A DNA stretch of 64,000 nucleotides, taken from contig CALCNX010000030.1 of the NCBI GenBank assembly GCA_937899715.1, positions 62,001 to 126,000 of the forward strand. The letters run 5' to 3'. Position numbers and translations under genes: made by a program. The notes under the pieces were generated by a model. It was not told the origin of the DNA. It saw only the letters and a list, made by a program, of their open reading frames with translations, and made no database searches. Source of the stretch: an uncultured bacterium (GTDB taxonomy: Bacteria; Bacteroidota; Ignavibacteria; Kapaibacteriales; UBA4661). Of this stretch, positions 1-8,639 are shown piece after piece; the stretch's first letter is position 1, and each line of letters opens with the position of its first letter.

Positions 1-944
1 TTATAGTGCAGACGCGGCACAAAAGGCTGCTGCGAACGATTATTCAGTACCAAAAAAACAAGCAACACCGACATCAATAGCGCTTCAATAAAGATTGCAA
101 CCAAATTGCCGATAGAGCTTGTCGCCCAGCCCGGAATGGCAACATCACTAAAAAATCGTATGCCCAGCACAGCAGCTATGCCCGCAATAGAAAACAAAAT
201 AAAAATAAGCGAAACCACCAAGAGCCTCGCCGCCGCGACCTCGGAGTGAACAGCGATACCACTCAAGCCGTGCAGCAAAAGCGATACAAAATTCATCTTG
301 GATTCTCCCGCGAGGCGTACACCACGCACGGTCGGCACGGCAGCAAGCGGTAGGCGTGCTTTCATAATGCCCGCAGCCACGTGTATCCACACCTCCGAGA
401 CCGATGAGACGCGCTTCAGAAGTGCGGGCGGAATAATGCTAAAATTGCCGAAGGAAATTGGAGCACCTGTCAGCACGTGATAGACACGCTTATAGAGCGC
501 ATAAAAGAATCGAAACATCAGGCTTTCGGAACGTTTCGCACGTTGAGCAAAGATAATTTTGCCCGGATTGGTAGCAGAAGCGCGAATGAGCGTGAGTACA
601 TCGTTCGGTTTGTCCTCGCCATCTGAATCCATGACGATTGCCGATTCGTGTGGAAGATGCTCGGCTGCGTAGCAAAGACCAATAGCAATGGCGCGTTGAT
701 GCCCGAAATTGCGGGTGAGATGAATAATGCGGGCGGACGAAATACTTTTCAATTCCTGGAATGTACTGGCTTGGAATGTCTCTTCGATAGTCGAACCGTC
801 ATTGACGGCAATAACGTTAATGCTCAATTTTTCCTTCGACTCAGCAATAGCCGCATCAATCTTTTCGACGAGCAAGGTAAAAGACTGCCAGTCGTTAAAG
901 ACAGGCATGATAATGCTGACGGTGTGAGATTGTGTGCTGTTCAT
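1..944 (-). CDS. Family 2 glycosyltransferase, polyprenyl-phosphate type (3' end outside window)
   Basis: Reading the minus strand from the ATG at 942-944 gives an open frame of 314 codons that runs off the window edge with no stop. The N-terminus (VSIIMPVFNDW, then VNDGST) is the GT2 nucleotide-sugar fold, and VMDSDGED (D106 and D108) supplies the DXD metal site. HLTRNFGHQRAI is typical of the DPM1/GtrB/ArnC branch, which loads a sugar onto polyprenyl phosphate. Two hydrophobic segments near residues 235-300 fit the C-terminal membrane helices of GtrB-like enzymes. The gene lies 127 bp behind the LytTR regulator. TATTTTTG on the minus strand (1005-1012) could be its own -7 box, but no -33 box is visible. 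The family is fairly certain; the sugar is unknown. Confidence 0.8.
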   Translation of the reverse strand, partial: MNSTQSHTVSIIMPVFNDWQSFTLLVEKIDAAIAESKEKLSINVIAVNDGSTIEETFQASTFQELKSISSARIIHLTRNFGHQRAIAIGLCYAAEHLPHESAIVMDSDGEDKPNDVLTLIRASATNPGKIIFAQRAKRSESLMFRFFYALYKRVYHVLTGAPISFGNFSIIPPALLKRVSSVSEVWIHVAAGIMKARLPLAAVPTVRGVRLAGESKMNFVSLLLHGLSGIAVHSEVAAARLLVVSLIFILFSIAGIAAVLGIRFFSDVAIPGWATSSIGNLVAIFIEALLMSVLLVFLVLNNRSQQPFVPRLHY

Positions 945-1071
945 TGAGTGCGAAAGTGAAGACAATGTTGAATGCAAAAAACTGAGCCATAAAAACAATG
1001 CCTACAAAAATACAATCTTCAGACAAACTGCACACGATGAATTTTCCCCTTCTACGTCGTTTGATACGTTT

Positions 1072-1839
1072 CTACCCAAGCCACCGCTTGAAGGCACTTG
1101 CTTTCTCGCGGCTAATGTCCACGATGATGTTCGGTATATTCTTGAGGCTCACATGGAGTTTACCCGTATAATCGCTGCGAAAACCGGCTATGGCGCTGAT
1201 ATGGAGGAGTGTTTGCCGATTAGCACGGAAAAATTCTGCCGGATTGACAAGTTCTTCAAGTTCTTCTATTGTGGTATAATCTGTCAGAAAGCGTTTCCCA
1301 TCAAGCGTTGTCAGAAAGATAACTTCTTCTTTCTGAAAGATGGCGGTTTCTTCGGCAGGAATCAAGAGCATAGTTCCTTTGCCATGAACCAGAAACCGTT
1401 CTTTGAAGCGTTTCTGTGTTTGCGGCATAAGGTCACGAAGCAAGCCCGTAAGCTGGGAAGGTACATCTAACGCAATATTCTGCGACTTCCAGCGCTGAAA
1501 TTTTGACAATGCAGCTTCCAATTCTTCGCGGTCAATTGGCTTCAAAAGGTAATCAAGGCTGTTGAGCTTGAAGGCACGAAGAGCGTATTCATCGTAGGCG
1601 GTGGTAAAAATGACAGGACACGCGACTTCAATGCGCTTAAAAAGGTCGAAGCTCACACCATCCGAAAGCTGAATATCGCAAAAGAGCACGTCCGGCTCAG
1701 GATTCGCTAAAAACCATGCTTCGGCACTTTCGAGGCTGTCCAAGATGCTCAAAATCTCAATTCCGGCATCTATCTGATTCAGCAAATGCCGTAAATCCTT
1801 CGCTACAAGCGGCTCATCTTCAATGATGACAGCTTTCAT
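1072..1839 (-). CDS. LytTR-family DNA-binding response regulator
   Basis: This is a 255-residue two-domain regulator. Residues 1-115 are a receiver domain with the acidic pocket at E7-D8-E9, the phospho-acceptor D55 in LFCDIQLSDG, and the conserved lysine at about 100 in LLKPID. Residues 140-255 are a LytTR DNA-binding domain (FRANRQTLLH). I start at MKAVIIEDEP because the receiver fold begins there; an in-frame ATG nine codons upstream (1866) is possible. It lies 45 bp behind the LytS-type kinase and is surely its partner. LytTR regulators usually bind direct repeats upstream of transport or envelope genes, so the ABC and adaptor genes of this directon are plausible targets; that is inference. 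Confidence 0.9.
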   Translation of the reverse strand: MKAVIIEDEPLVAKDLRHLLNQIDAGIEILSILDSLESAEAWFLANPEPDVLFCDIQLSDGVSFDLFKRIEVACPVIFTTAYDEYALRAFKLNSLDYLLKPIDREELEAALSKFQRWKSQNIALDVPSQLTGLLRDLMPQTQKRFKERFLVHGKGTMLLIPAEETAIFQKEEVIFLTTLDGKRFLTDYTTIEELEELVNPAEFFRANRQTLLHISAIAGFRSDYTGKLHVSLKNIPNIIVDISREKASAFKRWLG

Positions 1840-1884
1840 GGTGTACAAAAGTATTTCGGGAGTCATAATGGTTTGGGCATAAAA

Positions 1885-2934
1885 TTACAGCAAAGGCAGT
1901 TGTACGGCAAATTTCTGCGTGGTTTCGCATATTCTCATCGCTTCAGGACTGATGTGCTCGTACAACGCCGCTAGCCTTGCCAGACCTTGCTTGTTAGAGT
2001 TTTCAACCAGTGTGCGTCGTTGTAAGGTGTTTTCGACCATGAGATACCAAACGCCACCCTGCAATGTGCTGGAGATTGTTATTTGAAGCGGCTTTTGAGC
2101 ATTCACGATGTTGTGCTTGAGAGCATTTTCCAGCAAGGTCTGCAATGTAACCGGTACAATAAGGCGCTCACGGGCTTCGTCGCTTACGCTGATTTCGATT
2201 TGCAAGGCAGCATCAAAGCGGGTTTTGAGCAGACGAAGATAATGCTCAACAAATTTCAGTTCGGTTTCGAGTGTAACAAATTCCTTGTCGCGACTTTGCA
2301 GCACATACCGATAGACTTTAGAAAGCTGCTGCACAAACTCACCCGCAAGTGGCGGATTCTCGACGATGAGGCTATTGAGCGAGGTGAGTGCATTAAAAAG
2401 AAAGTGCGGATTCAGTTGGTTCTTCAGGCTCTCAAACTGTGCTTCGGCACGCTCTTTCTGCAACCGTTCATTGCGCAATATCTCGGATTTCCAGTTGTCA
2501 AAAAATTCCTTGCCGAATAAACCCAGATTGACAGCCGTTACAGCAAGGATATTCGTAACAAAAGCCACAACAAGAAAGGGTTTTGTCAGCAGGGGGAATC
2601 GCAAACTCGCCGGTATAACATCTTGATACAGCCATAAAGAAAGTGTTGCCAGCGAGACAAATAACAAGACTCCCGTCAGAATTTGGAGTATGATACGCTG
2701 TAATACCCGATAATCTTCCGAAAAAAGCCTGATAGAATAAGGGAATTGACGGTTAAAGAAGTTATGAATCAGTACCGTACCTTCAAATAACAAGGGCATT
2801 AAAAATATTGATGCCGCAAGCGTACTCAAATGGAACAGCAGCCCGAGTTCGGGGAAAACAATTCCCCGGACGATAATGCCAACTGTCGAAAAAATAAAAA
2901 TAACGGGATATGCTTTTCTCCGATTGATAGTCAT
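1885..2934 (-). CDS. LytS/YehU-type sensor histidine kinase
   Basis: This 349-residue membrane kinase has four hydrophobic segments (about 9-30, 37-57, 82-102, 118-140) and no obvious periplasmic sensor domain. A short coiled coil leads to the His_kinase domain with NQLNPHFLFN (phospho-acceptor near H177), followed by a HATPase region with the N box LLENALKHNI. I chose the ATG at 2932-2934 because GGAGG lies 5 nt upstream, a rare strong ribosome site here; the frame extends upstream, but that would overlap the ABC gene. It pairs with the LytTR regulator 45 bp downstream. With so little outside the membrane, it probably senses a membrane-located signal or an adjacent transporter, as BceS-like and LytS-like kinases do; that is inference. 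Confidence 0.9.
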   Translation of the reverse strand: MTINRRKAYPVIFIFSTVGIIVRGIVFPELGLLFHLSTLAASIFLMPLLFEGTVLIHNFFNRQFPYSIRLFSEDYRVLQRIILQILTGVLLFVSLATLSLWLYQDVIPASLRFPLLTKPFLVVAFVTNILAVTAVNLGLFGKEFFDNWKSEILRNERLQKERAEAQFESLKNQLNPHFLFNALTSLNSLIVENPPLAGEFVQQLSKVYRYVLQSRDKEFVTLETELKFVEHYLRLLKTRFDAALQIEISVSDEARERLIVPVTLQTLLENALKHNIVNAQKPLQITISSTLQGGVWYLMVENTLQRRTLVENSNKQGLARLAALYEHISPEAMRICETTQKFAVQLPLL

Positions 2935-2939
2935 ACGGT

Positions 2940-2944
2940 CCTCC
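2940..2944 (-). promoter_or_regulatory. Strong Shine-Dalgarno site of the LytS-type kinase
   Basis: The minus strand reads GGAGG here, 5 nt before the ATG at 2934. It decides the kinase start over the longer frame beginning at 3021. Most genes in the window have weak or no such site. Confidence 0.75.
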
Positions 2945-2956
2945 GTAGCGTTGATG

Positions 2957-3643
2957 TTAATTGCCGTGCGAGATAATTTCACCGTCTTGCATTTCAATCG
3001 TGCGGTCGGTAGCGCGGGCAAATTCTTGGTCGTGCGTGACGCAAATTAAGGTCTGACCGTAGGTGTGAGCTAAGTCTCTGAAAATATCGAACACGATTTT
3101 GGAATTATTCGAGTCCAAGTTGCCCGTTGGTTCGTCGCCCATGATAATCGTGGGATCGTTGATGAGCGCCCGTGCTATCGCCACACGCTGCTGTTGACCG
3201 CCGGAGAGCTTGCTAGCACGTTTATCTGCCTGTTCCGCTACGCCGAGCAAGCGCAACTTGTCCATTGCCCGTTCACGGATTTCCTCGCGTGAGTATTTGC
3301 CGAGCTTGAGCGCTGGTATCATTACATTTTGAAGACACGTAAATTCGGGCAAAAGATAGTGAAACTGGAACACAAAGCCAATGTGTTCACCGCGAAAGCG
3401 CGCAAGTTCGTCTTGCGATTTACCGTGTATGGTCGTGCCGTTGAGCGTAAGTTCACCTTCAAAATCAGTGTCCATCGTGGAGAGGACATAGAGAAGCGTG
3501 GACTTGCCACAGCCGGACTTGCCGACAATAGAAACAAATTCACCTTTTTGTACCTCGAAGGAAACCTTCTTGAGCACGGCAAACGTTTCGGGTTCGTGAA
3601 AATACTTCACAAGATTATTGGCTTGAAGAACAGGTGTATTCAT
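2957..3643 (-). CDS. ABC transporter ATP-binding protein (LolD/MacB type)
   Basis: The 228 residues form a complete nucleotide-binding domain: Walker A GKSGCGKST (41-49), Q-loop near Q93, signature LSGGQQQRV (146-154), Walker B ending in DEPTGNLD (170-177) and the H-loop histidine near 204. DEPTGNLD, together with an FtsX-type partner, is typical of the LolD/FtsE/MacB class, which performs mechanotransmission or lipoprotein release rather than ordinary import. I start at MNTPVLQ, where the domain begins; an upstream in-frame ATG at 3712 would add 23 unlikely residues. It follows the permease by 81 bp and precedes the kinase by 22 bp. LolD and MacB roles cannot be told apart from sequence alone. 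Confidence 0.9.
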   Translation of the reverse strand: MNTPVLQANNLVKYFHEPETFAVLKKVSFEVQKGEFVSIVGKSGCGKSTLLYVLSTMDTDFEGELTLNGTTIHGKSQDELARFRGEHIGFVFQFHYLLPEFTCLQNVMIPALKLGKYSREEIRERAMDKLRLLGVAEQADKRASKLSGGQQQRVAIARALINDPTIIMGDEPTGNLDSNNSKIVFDIFRDLAHTYGQTLICVTHDQEFARATDRTIEMQDGEIISHGN

Positions 3644-3724
3644 GGTCGTATGTTTCTCAAATAGTGTAGATTGATTATCGTTGCTGTGCTGTGGTATGTT
3701 CCGGCATGACAAGGGGTGCTAATT

Positions 3725-4984
3725 TTACCCGCGAATAATCTGCACCGGGTCAATCTTACCCGCCTTGCGCGAAGGCAGCAAGCCCGCAAGACACGTCGCA
3801 CCGACCCCAAAAAGAATACCCGAAACGTAATGAATCAGATGGAAAGCCACCGGAAAGCGCGTCATGGAAGAAAACTCCCCAAAATCCACTGGAATCTGCG
3901 ACACAAAATAAGCCAGCGTCCCACCGATGCAGAGTCCCAGTGATGCTCCCAAGACACCGACGACAATAGCTTGGACGAGAAAAATTGCCACAATGTCATT
4001 CGCCGAAAAGCCCGTTGCTTTCAGAATGGCAATATCTTTCATTTTGTCGTTGATGGTCATGCTCATAATGTTGTAAATACCAAACCCGGCAACAACCAAG
4101 AGCGTAGTTACGACCACATATGTCATCAAATTGCGAATCACAAAACTTTGCAGAATCACGGCATTGGCAGTCTCCCAATCTTCGGATTTCACGCCATATT
4201 TCGCCTGAAATTCCGGTGCAATCTGTTTGGCAGAGGTCATTGAATGAAGATTGATGCTGATGGTCGTTATATACCCCGGGTCTCGTTGCAAGATTTTCTG
4301 AACTGTTGTAATGCTGGCATAGCTTTTTACGTTATCCACAGCCACATTTCCTGTGGCGAAGGTGGCAACAATTTTAAGCGTCATCGTTGTTCCGAAAGGC
4401 GTTGTTACTTGCACTCGGTCGCCCACTTTGGCGTTCAGCTTTTTTGCCAGTCCTGCGCCCATTATCATGCCGTTGCTCGTTGCCAAAAGGCTTTCGAGGG
4501 TGCCGGATTTGAGTTTTTCGGTTACATTGAAGAGTTTGTCTTCATCCAAAATATTCACACCCGCAATCGTACCATTTAACTGAACAACGCCATAGTTGTA
4601 AAATACTTGGGAATTGAGCTGTGGCGAGACCCCTGCTACATTCGGGTCTGTGCGCAATGCCTCAACAATCTGCATTCCATTGCGGATGTTGAGCTTCATG
4701 TTTTTCGGCTTTTGATGTGCGATGGTCGCCATATTCTTCACGCCATTGAAAATCTCTTCCACGATAGAGAGCCGCGAGGATGATTCAAGGTCGTTATACA
4801 TCCGAATATGCGCCGTCGATTCCAGCATGGAATCAGTCAGGTAATCGTTCACGCCCGTCATAACGCTAATCATCAGGACAAACATCCCGATACCGAAGGT
4901 AACGCCGAGCATGGCGGTAATGGTTTGCTTCTTCTTGGAAAGAAGATGCGTTTTGGCGATTTGGAAAATGAGTGAAAAAGCCAT
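3725..4984 (-). CDS. FtsX/MacB-like ABC permease
   Basis: This 419-residue permease has the MacB/LolCE layout: an N-terminal helix at about 20-45 preceded by a short cytosolic KKKQT stretch, a periplasmic core domain from about 45 to 285, then three helices in the last 130 residues (MTYVVVTTLLVV, DIVAIFLVQAIVVG, FGVGATCLAGLLPSRKAGKI). PSRKAGKIDPVQIIRG is the usual C-terminal signature. I start at MAFSLIFQIAKTHLL; the longer frame from 5056 adds a non-hydrophobic tail. It most likely works with the ATPase 81 bp downstream and perhaps with the lipoprotein adaptor at 7518-8639, as in MacA-MacB, although two genes separate them. No TolC-like outer-membrane channel is present in the window. Confidence 0.88.
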   Translation of the reverse strand: MAFSLIFQIAKTHLLSKKKQTITAMLGVTFGIGMFVLMISVMTGVNDYLTDSMLESTAHIRMYNDLESSSRLSIVEEIFNGVKNMATIAHQKPKNMKLNIRNGMQIVEALRTDPNVAGVSPQLNSQVFYNYGVVQLNGTIAGVNILDEDKLFNVTEKLKSGTLESLLATSNGMIMGAGLAKKLNAKVGDRVQVTTPFGTTMTLKIVATFATGNVAVDNVKSYASITTVQKILQRDPGYITTISINLHSMTSAKQIAPEFQAKYGVKSEDWETANAVILQSFVIRNLMTYVVVTTLLVVAGFGIYNIMSMTINDKMKDIAILKATGFSANDIVAIFLVQAIVVGVLGASLGLCIGGTLAYFVSQIPVDFGEFSSMTRFPVAFHLIHYVSGILFGVGATCLAGLLPSRKAGKIDPVQIIRG

Positions 4985-5062
4985 GACGGAAGAAGATATG
5001 ATGAATTTTGAGTGTTGAATTTGGAATGTTTGTCCTGGGGCTGCACGACGAAACAAATAATT

Positions 5063-6832
5063 TTAACGCAAACGTTTAGGGCTTTGTGTCGGTGCAATAT
5101 GACATGCTTCGTGCGAGTCAAGGCGGAAGCACCCCACAAGCGCCTGCACTTCCATCGTCTGCGAAGCAAGCGATTCAATCGTCGCCGCAATTTGATTCGT
5201 ACCCGCACTGGCTTCACTAATCAGCCCTGCCATAGTCTGCATATTTTCTGCTATCTGCGTACTGGTAGTCGCTTGCTCCTCGCTCGCGCTTGCCACTTGG
5301 GACATAATATCCGACACGTGAGCGGTTTTGCGAACAATTGTGTCAAAGGTATTTGTGGTCGCGCTGATGAGCGAACCGCTTTCGTCCACAAGCTGCTTTC
5401 CTCGTGCCATCGCGCGGACGGCATCGCCCATTTCGTGCTGAATCACGGCTATCATACCGGAAATTTCTTTCGTTGCTTTTTGGGTGCGCTCGGCGAGTTT
5501 GCGGACTTCATCGGCGACAACGGCAAAGCCGCGGCCTGCATCGCCCGCTCGCGCGGCTTCAATAGCGGCATTCAGCGCCAGAAGATTTGTTTGGTCGGCA
5601 ATTTCGTCAATGGTCAAAACAATTTCGCCAATTTCCTCACTGCGTTTACCCAAAATACTGACCGTTGAAGAAGATTCCATCACGACTGCACCGATATTGC
5701 GCACATTTTCGACCATGTTTTGCATCACGCTTCCGCCGCGCTCTGCTTCGCCGTGTGCTTCTGCTGCTTCAAAGGCTGCGGTCGAGGTTTGGCGCGTGTT
5801 GTCAGCGATAACGTCCGACATCTGCTGCACGGCTGCGGTTGATTGCTGAACTTGGGTTGCACCTTCGATTGTACCGGCTGCCATTTGCTGTGCTGTACTA
5901 CTGACTTCGCTTGCCGTCTGAACGGTATCGTCCAGTGATATCAAGATTTGCCCCAGCATTTCGCGCATTGTTGCTACGCTTCGGTTCAGTCCGTCGAAAA
6001 GTCGTGCAATGTCATCGTTCTGCGTAGAATCAAGGTTAATAGTTAAGTCGCCATTCGCAAGGCGTTCGGTCGCACGCAGCATTGTATCTACTTGTTCCGC
6101 CAAATAGTTCTTTTGTGCTTGTATGGAAGCAAGGTCTTGAGCAGCACGTCGCTCGTTCTCTGCTTTCATTTCCGCAAGCTCCGCATAGTCTCTTGCGGCT
6201 TGCTCGTCAGCTTTTGCGCGTATTTCCTCCAGCATTGCGGTTGTTTGCTCTTGCGTTTTTTCGAGAATATTTCCAATGACAAGCAAGAGCAGAAGCAACA
6301 TAATCACAACGCTCATCGTAAAAAGCTCTGTGGCTGAAGGTGGAATAAGCATTGGCAGAACAACCCCCACGTTATGCAGACCATAAAAAGCAATGACGAT
6401 GGTCGCGGAAATGCCAAACCAAAGCCCCCCACCCCGTGAACCATAAAAACTCGTCGCTAAAAGCGGCACAATGCCAAGCAAGTAACGAAGCGGGCTGGAC
6501 GTACCACCGGTAAACGTTGCGAGTGTCGTGACAGCCAGAGTGAAAACAATCAATAACACCGTCGCTGAAGTTCGTACCGAAGAAGTAGCGCGAAGAATAA
6601 ACGGAACAGCCCCCGCTAATACGCCCGCCACGACAGCAAGCGGAAGCAGTTTGATGAAGTTGCTCATGCCGGCATCCATTCCCGTTAGCATCATTACAGT
6701 ACTACGAAGAGCTTGCAGGAAAAAGAAGCCCGAAAGAAGTGTTGCTGATGCGACTACTAATAACGAGCGGCGCAAGGTCTGGACGTCGTGCTGCAGCATG
6801 GCAGGAATAAACCGAAGAAGAAAGGCTTGCAT
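5063..6832 (-). CDS. Methyl-accepting chemotaxis protein with membrane-embedded sensor
   Basis: This chemoreceptor has 589 residues. The first 190 hold about six hydrophobic segments with almost no periplasmic loop, so there is no classical ligand-binding domain. A charged coiled coil (190-245) and a HAMP-like region (about 245-295) follow, then the long helical signalling domain. The highly conserved hairpin tip is plain (DQTNLLALNAAIEAARAG, then GRGFAVVADEVRKLAERT). No CheR-tethering pentapeptide is seen at the C-terminus. No che gene is in the window, so its array partners lie elsewhere. It sits between transporter genes, 78 bp before the permease, so it may report on transporter or membrane state. 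The class is certain; the ligand is unknown. Confidence 0.93.
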   Translation of the reverse strand: MQAFLLRFIPAMLQHDVQTLRRSLLVVASATLLSGFFFLQALRSTVMMLTGMDAGMSNFIKLLPLAVVAGVLAGAVPFILRATSSVRTSATVLLIVFTLAVTTLATFTGGTSSPLRYLLGIVPLLATSFYGSRGGGLWFGISATIVIAFYGLHNVGVVLPMLIPPSATELFTMSVVIMLLLLLLVIGNILEKTQEQTTAMLEEIRAKADEQAARDYAELAEMKAENERRAAQDLASIQAQKNYLAEQVDTMLRATERLANGDLTINLDSTQNDDIARLFDGLNRSVATMREMLGQILISLDDTVQTASEVSSTAQQMAAGTIEGATQVQQSTAAVQQMSDVIADNTRQTSTAAFEAAEAHGEAERGGSVMQNMVENVRNIGAVVMESSSTVSILGKRSEEIGEIVLTIDEIADQTNLLALNAAIEAARAGDAGRGFAVVADEVRKLAERTQKATKEISGMIAVIQHEMGDAVRAMARGKQLVDESGSLISATTNTFDTIVRKTAHVSDIMSQVASASEEQATTSTQIAENMQTMAGLISEASAGTNQIAATIESLASQTMEVQALVGCFRLDSHEACHIAPTQSPKRLR

Positions 6833-6905
6833 GGCGGTATAGAAGTAATTTGAGAAAACTGTATGATAATTATGCCAGACTCACTGCTTATCAGAGTTCC
6901 GCGGC

Positions 6906-7478
6906 TCAGGAATGCAAAGACTTGTTTTTCTCTAATCGCTTGAAGCCATAGTAGAGTAAAACAACACAAATTACCAATCCCAGAAGTGCGGGAACAACAA
7001 CCGACGTACCTGCATCAGCCTCCGCACCGATGCTCCAAAGAATTTTTCCAACGGCTGCCAGAACAACTATTGCTAAACCAAAAACAAGACTTCTCTTCCA
7101 AAACGCAAGAGCTAAGACAGCGAAAAATATCGGTACTGTTAGCCCCAAAATGGCTTCCTTCATTGACCATGTGCTTCTCAACCATTCTTTTTCCATTGCC
7201 AAAAACTTTTCTACAGCGGGACTGATAACCGAAGGAACAGGAAACCAAAACATACTGGTCATCAACAGAAAAATAGTAGCAAATAAACCTGTATAACTTT
7301 GTTTGTAGGCATAATAGCAGTAGGGAATAATAAAAAGTGGTCGAATATACCAACTCAACTGATTTTGATGGCGCTCAAATGCCCAGATTAAAAAGGATTG
7401 ATTAGTAAAAGCAAGATATAAAAACCCTGCAATAAGAGTGGCGAACAGAGCTGCCAGCGGTTTGTCGTATCGGTTCAT
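6906..7478 (-). CDS. Unknown polytopic membrane protein
   Basis: I do not recognise this 190-residue protein. It has about five hydrophobic segments (about 8-27, 41-57, 63-82, 108-128 and 155-177), few charges inside them, and a lysine-rich C-terminal tail. The start MNRYDKPLAAL is the first ATG of the frame. It lies 39 bp behind the lipoprotein adaptor and 73 bp before the chemoreceptor on the same strand, so it is probably co-transcribed with them. It could be an accessory subunit of the transporter or an unrelated passenger. The DNA is somewhat more AT-rich than the flanking genes. Confidence 0.7.
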   Translation of the reverse strand: MNRYDKPLAALFATLIAGFLYLAFTNQSFLIWAFERHQNQLSWYIRPLFIIPYCYYAYKQSYTGLFATIFLLMTSMFWFPVPSVISPAVEKFLAMEKEWLRSTWSMKEAILGLTVPIFFAVLALAFWKRSLVFGLAIVVLAAVGKILWSIGAEADAGTSVVVPALLGLVICVVLLYYGFKRLEKNKSLHS

Positions 7479-7517
7479 ATAACTTTGGTAAACTCTAAAA
7501 ACATTGGAATCTGGTTA

Positions 7518-8639
7518 TTATTTTTTCACAACAAGCTGACTACTATCGCTCAGTCCATCCAGCACCTCCACAACGTCATAATTTTCAGCGCCTTTGCGTA
7601 TTTTCACTTTTGCCGTGTTGCCGTCTGCATTTTTGATGAGAACGCTATCGCCGCCGAGAACGAGTGATTTCGGTATCACAAGCGCACGCTCTTTGCGGCT
7701 AATGACGATATTTGCTTCGGCGGTTACGCCCACAAATTTTTCGGGAAGTGTGTCGGTAAATGCAGCATCTACACGGAAGGACTGGTCTTGCTTAGTGAGC
7801 ATTGGATAAATTTTCTCAACACGTGCCTTGAACGTACGGTCTTTATAAACATCAATTTTGACCAGCACTTCCTGCCCTGTGCGGATTTTTTGAATGTCCA
7901 ATTCATCCACGCTGAGTCGAATATAGACCTCGCGGTCGCTCCCAATAAGCGCCAGTGCGTCATTGCGGCGCACAGCCTCGCCTTGCTGTTTGTATGCTTC
8001 ATACACCATGCCGTCGGTCAAACTTTTCACCAGTGCGTTCGATTCCTGTTTTGCGCTCACTTTGAATTGGCTCTCGGCATTTTGCAAGTCCACATACAAC
8101 TGACGTTTTGTGCGCTCATAGCGCTGCTTGGCGGCAGCAAAATCGTTTTGAGAAACTTGGAACGCAAGTTTTGCCTTGTCGTAATCGCCTTGCGTCATGG
8201 CTTTGGAGGCAAATAAGTCGCTCACACGGGCGAACTGCAGCGAATCAGTGCTAAATTTCGATTGCGACGAACGCAATGCCGATTCAGCCTCCGCAAGAGC
8301 AGGTGAGGAGAGATTGTAGTTTGATTGCGCCGTCCGATACACATCACGGGCAGCATTCATGCGGGCTGCTTGCTCATCGTTATCAATGCGAAACAGCACA
8401 TCACCAGCTTTCACAACGCTTCCTTCGTCCACCACACGGCGAGTAATGACACCATCTGCCATAGCAAAAACTTTATATTCGCCACGCGGAGCAATGACAC
8501 CCGAAGCGTAAACGGCTTCAGTAAGCGCCCGATATTCAGGTTTGATGCTACCGTCTGCTTTCTTACATGAAATGGCGGTTGCTGCAAAAGCACATAAAGT
8601 CATGCTTTTCAAAAGTATTCCGAATGAGTGCGGTTTCAT
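7518..8639 (-). CDS. Lipoprotein membrane-fusion (HlyD/MacA/RND-type) adaptor
   Basis: This 373-residue periplasmic adaptor begins with a lipoprotein signal ending at C25 (TAISC). A short beta segment with GVIAPRGEY opens the barrel. The lipoyl-like half-motif GSVVKAGDVLFRID is followed by a long alpha-helical hairpin (about 95-200, rich in A, Q and S), then GEAVRRNDALALIG as the second lipoyl half. A beta-barrel and membrane-proximal domain close the protein. Such adaptors bridge an inner-membrane pump and an outer-membrane channel. The only pump nearby is the FtsX/MacB-type ABC pair, which makes a MacAB-like assembly likely. It is the first gene of the minus-strand directon, with 311 bp of divergent spacer upstream. 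Confidence 0.88.
   Translation of the reverse strand: MKPHSFGILLKSMTLCAFAATAISCKKADGSIKPEYRALTEAVYASGVIAPRGEYKVFAMADGVITRRVVDEGSVVKAGDVLFRIDNDEQAARMNAARDVYRTAQSNYNLSSPALAEAESALRSSQSKFSTDSLQFARVSDLFASKAMTQGDYDKAKLAFQVSQNDFAAAKQRYERTKRQLYVDLQNAESQFKVSAKQESNALVKSLTDGMVYEAYKQQGEAVRRNDALALIGSDREVYIRLSVDELDIQKIRTGQEVLVKIDVYKDRTFKARVEKIYPMLTKQDQSFRVDAAFTDTLPEKFVGVTAEANIVISRKERALVIPKSLVLGGDSVLIKNADGNTAKVKIRKGAENYDVVEVLDGLSDSSQLVVKK

Noticed and set aside
934..1470. 178-residue frame on the plus strand
   Set aside because: It is antisense to the LytTR regulator and the GT2 upstream region and shows no family features.
5012..5668. 218-residue plus-strand frame
   Set aside because: Antisense to the chemoreceptor's conserved signalling domain, with Cys/His-rich shadow composition.
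2957..8639. LytTR/ABC cluster as a bacteriocin or competence system
   Set aside because: No peptide precursor, protease or comC-like gene is visible near it.
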